From JASLEW01 sp963732005 (lineage in GTDB: Bacteria > Acidobacteriota > Thermoanaerobaculia > Multivoradales > UBA5704), in contig CAVSXT010000003.1 in the NCBI GenBank assembly GCA_963732005.1, forward strand, positions 1,612,001-1,676,000: a stretch of DNA of 64,000 bases. Direction: 5' to 3'. The notes beneath the pieces are model-generated. The model saw only the letters and a program-made list of their open reading frames with translations, ran no database searches and was not told where the DNA came from. Both the position numbers and the translations under genes were made by a program. This document shows positions 58,426 through 64,000 of this stretch, piece by piece; positions within the stretch are counted from its first letter, which is position 1; each line of letters opens with the position of its first letter.

Positions 58426-59604
58426 ATGGTCAGGAAAAGGCTTCGTCGCACGTCGTTCGGAGCACTGCTGGGGCCAGCCGCGCTGGCGGCGGTGCTCGCG
58501 CTCCTCGTCAACCGGCCCGCCGCCGCCCAGGTCGCCGGCATCACCACGCCGCCGAGCGGCGGCAACCAGCGGGCCATCGTCGTCCAGGGGATCGGCCTGG
58601 TGCGGGTGTCCATCGACTACAGCAGCCCGCACGTCCACAGCCCGACCGGCGACGACCGGCGGGGAAAGATCTGGGGCGCGCTGGTGCCCTATGGCATGGC
58701 CGACCTGGGCTTCGGCACCTGCGGCGCCCAGTGTCCCTGGCGGGGCGGCGCCAACGAGAACACGGTGTTCACCACCAACTATGACCTGAAGGTCCAGGGC
58801 CAGGCGCTGCCGGCCGGGTCGTACGGCCTGCACTTCATCCCCGGCAAGGAGGAGTGGACGGTCATCTTCTCGAAGAACCACACCTCGTGGGGCAGCTTCT
58901 TCTACGATGCCAAGGAGGACGCGCTGCGGGTGCAGGCGAAGCCGGCCAAGAGCGACTACCACGAGGACCTCACCTACTGGTTCCGCGATCAGAAGGGCGA
59001 CCGGACGACCGCGGTGCTGAGCTGGGAGGACCTCGAGCTGCCGCTCGAGATCACGGTCGACAACGCCAAGGACCTCTACGTCGAGAACATGCGCCAAGAG
59101 CTGCGCTCGAGCGCCGGCTTCACCTGGGTGGGCTGGAACACCGCCGCAACGTACTGCCTGACCAGCAAGAGCCATCTCGACGAGGGCCTGCGCTGGGCCG
59201 AGAAGGCCGTCGATGCGAACGGCAACGGCCAGGTGAACTTCACCACCCTGAGCACCCTCGCCGATCTGCAGCAGGCCAACAACCTCGTCGCCGAGGCCAA
59301 GAAGACCCGCGAACGGGCGCTCCACGATCCCTCCGCCACCGCCATCGACCTGCACCTGTACGGCCGCCAGCTGCTCGGCGAAAAGCAGGTCGCTGAGGCG
59401 GTGGCGGTGTTCGATCTCAACGCCAAGCTCCACCCCAACACCTGGCCCATCCACGTCGGCCTGGCCAGGGGCCTCGCGGCGCAGGGCCATCGCCAGGAGG
59501 CCATCGAGCAGGCGAAGAAGGGCCTGCCGGAGGCCCCCAGCGCGGCCAGCCGCAAGGCGCTCGAGGACCTGATCCACCAGCTCGAGCAGGGCAAGGAGAT
59601 CTAG
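58426..59604 (+). CDS. Secreted DUF2911 protein
   Basis: A 392-residue exported protein (ALLGPAALAAVLALLVNRPAAAQ). Residues 60-200 are a DUF2911 domain: VRVSIDYSSPHVHSPTGDDRRGKIWGALVPYG, NTVFTTNYDLKVQGQALPAGSYGLHFIPG and WTVIFSKNHTSWGSFFYDAKEDALRV. The C-terminal half is TPR-like (LRWAEKAVDANGNGQVNF, AVAVFDLNAKLHPN). These proteins are common in Bacteroidetes and Acidobacteria and have no known activity. AGGGGAGG lies 4-5 nt before ATG 58426. Monocistronic. Confidence 0.85.
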   Translation: MVRKRLRRTSFGALLGPAALAAVLALLVNRPAAAQVAGITTPPSGGNQRAIVVQGIGLVRVSIDYSSPHVHSPTGDDRRGKIWGALVPYGMADLGFGTCGAQCPWRGGANENTVFTTNYDLKVQGQALPAGSYGLHFIPGKEEWTVIFSKNHTSWGSFFYDAKEDALRVQAKPAKSDYHEDLTYWFRDQKGDRTTAVLSWEDLELPLEITVDNAKDLYVENMRQELRSSAGFTWVGWNTAATYCLTSKSHLDEGLRWAEKAVDANGNGQVNFTTLSTLADLQQANNLVAEAKKTRERALHDPSATAIDLHLYGRQLLGEKQVAEAVAVFDLNAKLHPNTWPIHVGLARGLAAQGHRQEAIEQAKKGLPEAPSAASRKALEDLIHQLEQGKEI

Positions 59605-59757
59605 CCGGAAGCTCCAATCAAGCGGGATTTGGCGCTCCCCTTTCTTTCCGGCCGCTGCGGGTTGGGGGGATACTGATGGCCTGGCGGGGAGGGGGATGTC
59701 CCCTTCCCCGCCGGGCTCGGTTTCATCTCCTGGGGTCGGCGGGGAAAGTCATCGGCA

Positions 59758-60642
59758 ATGGGACTGGTCTTGGATGGCAGGGCGCCGGCGCGGCGGCTCG
59801 AAGCGGAGCTGGCCGAGCGGGTGCGGGCGCTGGCGCGGTGCGGCGCCGGCGGGCCGCCGGCGCTGGCGATCCTGCTGGTCGGGGCCGGCCCGGCCGGCGC
59901 CCGCTTCGCGCTGATGAAGGCGGACGCCTGCCGGCGGGTCGGCCTGGAGGCGCAGCTGATCGCACCTCCCGACGGCACCGGCACCGCCGAAGTGCTGGCC
60001 GAGATCGACCGGCTCAACGGCGATCCGCGGGTGCACGGCATCTTCCTGCAGCACCCGGTGCCGGCGGCGGTCGACGAGCGGCGCTGCTTCGATCGCATCG
60101 CGCCGGCCAAGGACGTCGGCGGCGACGGCACCCTGAGCCTCGGGCAGCTGGCGCTGGGCGGCACGGCCTTCGGTGCCGCCACGCCGGCCGCCGCCATGCG
60201 GCTGCTGGCAGCTTACGGCATCCCGCTGGCGGGGCGGGCGGCGGTGGTCGTCGGCCGCAGCCCGATGGTCGGCACGCCGATGGCGATCATGCTGCTGGCC
60301 GCGCATGCCACGGTCACCATCTGCCATTCCCGGACCCGCGAGCTGCCGGCCATCGTCGGCGGCGGCGAGGTGGTGGTGGCGGCGGTGGACCATCCCCACC
60401 TGATCAAGGGGGCCTGGCTGCGCGACGGCGCGGTGGTGATCGACGCCGGCAGCCATCCCGGCGGCGCCGGCGACGTCGAGCTCGGCCCGGCGGCGGCGCG
60501 CTGCGCCGCCCACACGCCGGTGCCCGGCGGCGTCGGCCCGATGACCATCGCGACGCTGCTCGAGCACACGGTGACGGCGGCGGAGCGGGCGGCGGGCACG
60601 GCGCCGGAGCGCCGCCCTAACGACGCCGTAACGATGCCGTAG
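59758..60642 (+). CDS. folD: FolD-like methylene-THF dehydrogenase/cyclohydrolase, altered active site
   Basis: A 294-residue FolD homologue, normally a bifunctional NADP-linked 5,10-methylene-THF dehydrogenase and 5,10-methenyl-THF cyclohydrolase. Overall pattern is clear: ILLVGAGPAG, VVVGRSPMVGTPMAIMLL, CHSRT and TPVPGGVGPMTIATLLEHT. But three active-site positions differ: the catalytic Tyr is Phe (ARFALMKADAC, Lys kept), the folate-binding QLP is QHP, and KDVDG is KDVGG. Cyclohydrolase activity may be weak or lost. It is convergent with fhs, 9 bases away, suggesting both serve one-carbon metabolism. Confidence 0.82.
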   Translation: MGLVLDGRAPARRLEAELAERVRALARCGAGGPPALAILLVGAGPAGARFALMKADACRRVGLEAQLIAPPDGTGTAEVLAEIDRLNGDPRVHGIFLQHPVPAAVDERRCFDRIAPAKDVGGDGTLSLGQLALGGTAFGAATPAAAMRLLAAYGIPLAGRAAVVVGRSPMVGTPMAIMLLAAHATVTICHSRTRELPAIVGGGEVVVAAVDHPHLIKGAWLRDGAVVIDAGSHPGGAGDVELGPAAARCAAHTPVPGGVGPMTIATLLEHTVTAAERAAGTAPERRPNDAVTMP

Positions 60643-60651
60643 CGGCCGCCC

Positions 60652-62334
60652 TCAGAACAGCCCGACCACCGTGCCGTCGTCCTTGACGTCGATGGCCTGG
60701 GCGGCCGGCACCTTCGGCAGGCCCGGCATGGTCATGATGTCGCCGCAGATCATCACCACGAACTCGGCGCCGGCGGAGAGGCGCACCTCGCGCACGTCGA
60801 TGACGTGGTCGGTGGGGGCGCCGCGCAGGCGGGCGTCGGTCGAGAACGAGTACTGGGTTTTGGCCACGCACACCGGAAAGCCGCCGTAGCCCTCGGCCTG
60901 CAGCTGAGCGATCTGGTCGCGCACCTTGGCGGCGGCGGTGACCCGCGAGGCGCGATAGATCTGCTGCGCGATCTTTTCGATCTTCTCCCACAGGGTGTCG
61001 CCGTCCTCGTAGACGAAGCGGAAGCCGGGCGCCGCGGCGGGCCGCTCGCAGAGATCGACCACCGCCTGCGCCAGCACCAGGGCGCCGCTGCCGCCGTTGG
61101 CCCAGTGGGACGCTTGCACCGCGGCCACTCCCAGCTCGGCCATCCGCGATTCGACCAGCGCCAGCTCGGCGGCGGTGTCGGCGGTGAAGCGGTTGACCGC
61201 GACGACGCAGGGCAGGCCGAAGTGCCGCTGGACGTTGTCGACGTGGCGCTCGAGGTTTGCCAGGCCGCGCGCCAGCGCCTCGGTGTCGGGCTGAGCCAGG
61301 GTCTTGAGGTCGGCGCCGCCGTGGTACTTGAGCGCGCGGACGGTGGCGACCACCACCGCCGCCGCCGGCCGCAGACCGGCCTTGCGGCACTTGATGTCGA
61401 CGAACTTCTCACCGCCCAGGTCGGCGCCGAAGCCGGCCTCGGTGACCACGTAGTCGGCGAGCTTGAGCGCCGTGCGGGTGGCGATCACCGAGTTGCAGCC
61501 ATGGGCGATGTTGGCGAACGGCCCGCCGTGGATGAAGGCGGGGTTGTTCTCGAGTGTCTGCACCAGGTTGGGCTGCATGGCGTCCTTGAGCAGGACGGTC
61601 ATCGCGCCGTGGGCCGCGAGGTCGCGGGCGTGCACCGGCTTGCGGTCGCGGGTGTAGGCGACGACGATGTTGCCCAGCCGCTGCTTGAGGTCGGCGAGCG
61701 AGCTCGACAGGCAAAGGATCGCCATCACCTGGGAGGCGGCGACGATGTCGAAGCCGTCCTGGCGCGGAAAGCCGTTGCCGGTGCCGCCCAGGCCGACGAC
61801 CATGTCGCGGAGCGCCCGGTCGTTCATGTCCATGACCCGCCGCCAGAGGATGCGGCGGACGTCCACCCCGAGGTCGTTGCCGTGGTAGACGTGGTTGTCG
61901 AGCATCGCCGCCAGCAGGTTGTTGGCAAGCGCGATGGCGTTGAAGTCGCCGGTGAAGTGCAGGTTGATGTCGGTCATCGGCACCACCTGCGCATAGCCGC
62001 CGCCGGCGGCGCCGCCCTTCATGCCGAAGACCGGCCCGAGTGACGGCTCGCGGATGCAGATCGCCGCCCGCTTGCCGAGCTGCTGCAGGGCGTCGCCCAG
62101 GCCGACCGTGGTCGTGGTCTTGCCTTCGCCGGCCGGCGTCGGGGTCATCGCGGTGACCAGGATCAGTTTGCCGTCGGGCCGCTCGCTCAGGCTGTCGATC
62201 AAGCCGGGCGACAGCTTCGCCTTGTAGTGTCCATAGGGCTCGAGGTGCTCCTCCGGGATGCCGAGCTTTTCGAGCGCCACCTGCGAGATACGCCGGAGCT
62301 TGGCCTGCTGCGCGATTTCGATGTCGGACGGCAT
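60652..62334 (-). CDS. fhs: Formate-tetrahydrofolate ligase
   Basis: A 560-residue ATP-dependent 10-formyl-THF synthetase. P-loop-like TPTPAGEGKTTTTVGL, EPSLGPVFGMKGGAAGGGYAQVVPM, NLHFTGDFNAIALANNLLAAMLDNH and FANIAHGCNSVIATR are all complete. The length is normal. AGGAGGT lies 9 nt before ATG 62334. Together with FolD it links formate and methylene-THF pools. No sign of frameshift. Confidence 0.97.
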   Translation of the reverse strand: MPSDIEIAQQAKLRRISQVALEKLGIPEEHLEPYGHYKAKLSPGLIDSLSERPDGKLILVTAMTPTPAGEGKTTTTVGLGDALQQLGKRAAICIREPSLGPVFGMKGGAAGGGYAQVVPMTDINLHFTGDFNAIALANNLLAAMLDNHVYHGNDLGVDVRRILWRRVMDMNDRALRDMVVGLGGTGNGFPRQDGFDIVAASQVMAILCLSSSLADLKQRLGNIVVAYTRDRKPVHARDLAAHGAMTVLLKDAMQPNLVQTLENNPAFIHGGPFANIAHGCNSVIATRTALKLADYVVTEAGFGADLGGEKFVDIKCRKAGLRPAAAVVVATVRALKYHGGADLKTLAQPDTEALARGLANLERHVDNVQRHFGLPCVVAVNRFTADTAAELALVESRMAELGVAAVQASHWANGGSGALVLAQAVVDLCERPAAAPGFRFVYEDGDTLWEKIEKIAQQIYRASRVTAAAKVRDQIAQLQAEGYGGFPVCVAKTQYSFSTDARLRGAPTDHVIDVREVRLSAGAEFVVMICGDIMTMPGLPKVPAAQAIDVKDDGTVVGLF

Positions 62335-62405
62335 CCTGCTCTACCTCCTGGGAAAGGGTTGACCGCGGGCCGCGGCGCGGAGCTGCCGGAGCGGCGGTTG
62401 GGACG

Positions 62406-62843
62406 TTAGCGGCCGGGATGTGGGGCGCCGGGGTCGGGGATGCAGGCGGTCGCCTCGATCTCGACCCTGGCGCGCGGCTCGAGCAGCGAGTGGACGATCA
62501 CCAGCGACATGGCGGGATAGTGTTCGCCCATCACGGTGCGGTAAGCGGCGCCGATGGCCTGCCTGGCGGCCAGGTACTCGTCCCGATCGGCGACGTACCA
62601 GGTGAGGCGCACGACGTGGCGCGGCTCGGCGCCGGCGGCGCCCAGCACGGCGGCGACGTTGGCCAGAGCCTGGGCGGCCTGCGCGGCGAGATCGTCGCCG
62701 GCGAAGCGACAGGTCCGTGGGTCCCAGCCAACCTGGCCGGCGACGAACACCAGGCGGCCGCTTGCGGCGACGCCGTTGGCGTAGCCGCTCGGCGACGCCC
62801 AGGCCGCGGGCTGCACGATCTCGAGGGTGCCGGCGCCGCTCAC
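62406..62843 (-). CDS. RidA family protein
   Basis: A 145-residue member of the RidA/YjgF family, usually hydrolysing reactive enamine/imine intermediates. It has SGYANGVAASGRLVFVAGQVGWD, QALANVAAVLGAAGAEPRHVVRLTWYVADRDEYLAAR, and the C-terminal ARVEIEATACIPD. The conserved Arg that contacts the substrate carboxylate is in ARVEIEA. Start GTG 62843 overlaps the stop of the upstream CoA ligase (GTGA). RidA next to an aminobenzoate-type CoA ligase is a known association in anthranilate/salicylyl-CoA catabolic clusters, which may continue beyond the window. Confidence 0.85.
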   Translation of the reverse strand: MSGAGTLEIVQPAAWASPSGYANGVAASGRLVFVAGQVGWDPRTCRFAGDDLAAQAAQALANVAAVLGAAGAEPRHVVRLTWYVADRDEYLAARQAIGAAYRTVMGEHYPAMSLVIVHSLLEPRARVEIEATACIPDPGAPHPGR

Positions 62844-64000
62844 GCCAGCTCCCGCAACCGGTAGCGCTGCAGCTTGCCGGTCTCGGTGCGCGGCAGCGAG
62901 TCGCGGAACTCGATCCGGCGCGGGTACTTGTAGGGTGCGATCTCGGCTTTGACGAAGTCCTGCAGCTCCCTGGCCGTGCCGGGATCCGCCGCGACGCCCG
63001 CCGCCAGCACCACGAAGGCGGTCACCACCTGGTTGCGCTCCGCGTCCGGGACGCCGACCACTCCGCACTCCTGCACCTTGGGATGCTCGAGCAGCACCGC
63101 CTCGACCTCGGGGCCGGAGATGTTGTGGCCGGCGGAGATGATCATGTCGTCGGTGCGCGCCTGGTACCAGAAGTAGCCGTCCCGATCTTCAACGTAGGAA
63201 TCGCCGGTGAAGTTCCAGCCGTCCTGCACATAGACCCGCTGGCGGTCGGCGTTGTCGAGGTAACGGCAGCCGGTCGGCCCGCGCACCGCCAGGCGGCCGA
63301 CGGTGCCCGGCGGCACCCGCCGCCCGGCCGCGTCCACCACCCTGGCCTCGTAGCCGGGGATCACTCTGCCGGTGGCGCCGGGGCGGATGTCGTCGCCGGC
63401 GGAGCTGATGAACATGTGCAGCAGCTCGGTCGAGCCGATGCCGTCGACGATCGCGATGCCGGTGGCGCGCCGCCAGGCTTCGAAGGTGGCGAGCGGCAGC
63501 GTCTCGCCCGCCGAGACGCACTGGCGCAGGCTCGACAGATCGAAGCGGTCGATCATGCCGATCATGGCGCGGTAGCCGGTGGGGGCGGTGAAGCAGATCG
63601 TGGCGCGGTGGTCCTGGATGCCCTGCAGCAGGTGCTGCGGCGTCGACTGCTCGAGCAGCAGCGTGGCCGCGTCGGCGCGCAGCGGGAACAGCAGCAGGCC
63701 GCCCAGTCCGTAGGTGAAAGCGAGCGACGGCGAGCCGCAGAAGACGTCGTCGCGCCGCGGCCGCAGCACGTGGCGCGGGAAGCAGTCGGCGGCCGCCAGC
63801 ACGTCGCGGTGGAAGTGCATGGTGCCCTTGGCCTGGCCGGTGGTGCCGGAGGTGAAGGCGAGGAAGGCGACGTCGCTGGCGGCGGTGTCGCAGGCGGCGA
63901 AATCGGCGGGCTTGTCGCGCGCCAGCGGCTCGAGTGCGGTGCCCTCGATGTCCTCGGCGTCGCCGGTGGCCTCGCCGGCGGCCCGGAAGCTCACCACGCG
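62840..64000 (-). CDS. Benzoate/2-aminobenzoate-CoA ligase-like AMP-binding enzyme, 5' truncated
   Basis: The C-terminal 386 residues of an adenylate-forming ligase; about 150 N-terminal residues lie beyond the window. The P-loop is FTSGTTGQAKGTMHFHRD, followed by GIGSTELLHMFISS, GYFWYQARTDDMIISAGHNISG (hinge Asp-Asp) and PRTETGKLQRYRLREL (catalytic Lys). LHMFISS resembles benzoate/aminobenzoate-CoA ligases more than fatty-acyl ones. It activates an aromatic acid as CoA thioester; benzoate, salicylate or anthranilate are candidates. RidA overlaps its stop, suggesting a catabolic operon. Confidence 0.85.
   Translation of the reverse strand, partial: RVVSFRAAGEATGDAEDIEGTALEPLARDKPADFAACDTAASDVAFLAFTSGTTGQAKGTMHFHRDVLAAADCFPRHVLRPRRDDVFCGSPSLAFTYGLGGLLLFPLRADAATLLLEQSTPQHLLQGIQDHRATICFTAPTGYRAMIGMIDRFDLSSLRQCVSAGETLPLATFEAWRRATGIAIVDGIGSTELLHMFISSAGDDIRPGATGRVIPGYEARVVDAAGRRVPPGTVGRLAVRGPTGCRYLDNADRQRVYVQDGWNFTGDSYVEDRDGYFWYQARTDDMIISAGHNISGPEVEAVLLEHPKVQECGVVGVPDAERNQVVTAFVVLAAGVAADPGTARELQDFVKAEIAPYKYPRRIEFRDSLPRTETGKLQRYRLRELA

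Overview
The window is 64 kb of very GC-rich bacterial chromosome, roughly 70% G+C by eye, densely packed and with little sign of recent transfer. I see no rRNA, tRNA, CRISPR array, prophage or insertion sequence. The gene mix (cyanophycin synthetase, GlgE glucan pathway, ImuA/ImuB, C-terminal PTL sorting tails, CHAT proteases, AcvB/VirJ paralogues, secreted tandem paralogues) suggests an Acidobacteriota-type soil bacterium, perhaps class Thermoanaerobaculia. That assignment is inference; no marker gene settles it.

Layout. 1-8 kb: 3' part of cyanophycin synthetase, a CHAT protease, an arsR-arsM pair with a clear operator, a YjbR protein, an M20 peptidase, a Lrp-type ligand-binding protein and a YdeI protein. 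8-15 kb: three tandem AcvB/VirJ-like periplasmic hydrolases and typA. 15-18 kb: two tandem secreted paralogues. 18-30 kb: imuA-imuB, pdxH, a DUF3237 protein, a lipoprotein metalloprotease, a PIN/UPF0175 toxin-antitoxin pair between two copies of a 40-bp repeat, an esterase, an AidB-like dehydrogenase and a two-gene membrane protein/CHAT protease module. 30-38 kb: a MocR regulator, a sulfatase-like TPR lipoprotein, two tandem CTERM-type surface proteins and a small secreted protein.

38-56.5 kb is one long, tightly spaced, same-strand block: glgE, treS-maltokinase, malQ, glgB (maltose-1-phosphate route to glycogen), then jetABCD (Wadjet-type SMC plasmid defence) and a DUF190-CBS protein whose start overlaps jetD. 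56.5-64 kb: a cation/proton antiporter with a hairpin over its ribosome binding site, an orphan HigA-like regulator, a DUF2911 protein, folD-like and fhs one-carbon genes, and a RidA-CoA ligase pair running off the edge.

Three observations stand out. (1) glgB, glgE, treS and cphA are interrupted by 16 single-base insertions, all +1 and always C or G; 11 are in glgB. Skipping them restores full, well-conserved proteins, while malQ and the jet genes alongside have none. This is either a localised assembly artefact or dense +1 frameshift decoding. (2) The adjacent membrane protein and CHAT protease share a RHIM/amyloid-like motif, at the C-terminus of one and the N-terminus of the other, suggesting a compact death-effector system. 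(3) Several genes carry a TANNNT -10 box 5-7 nt before the start codon, pointing to leaderless transcripts.
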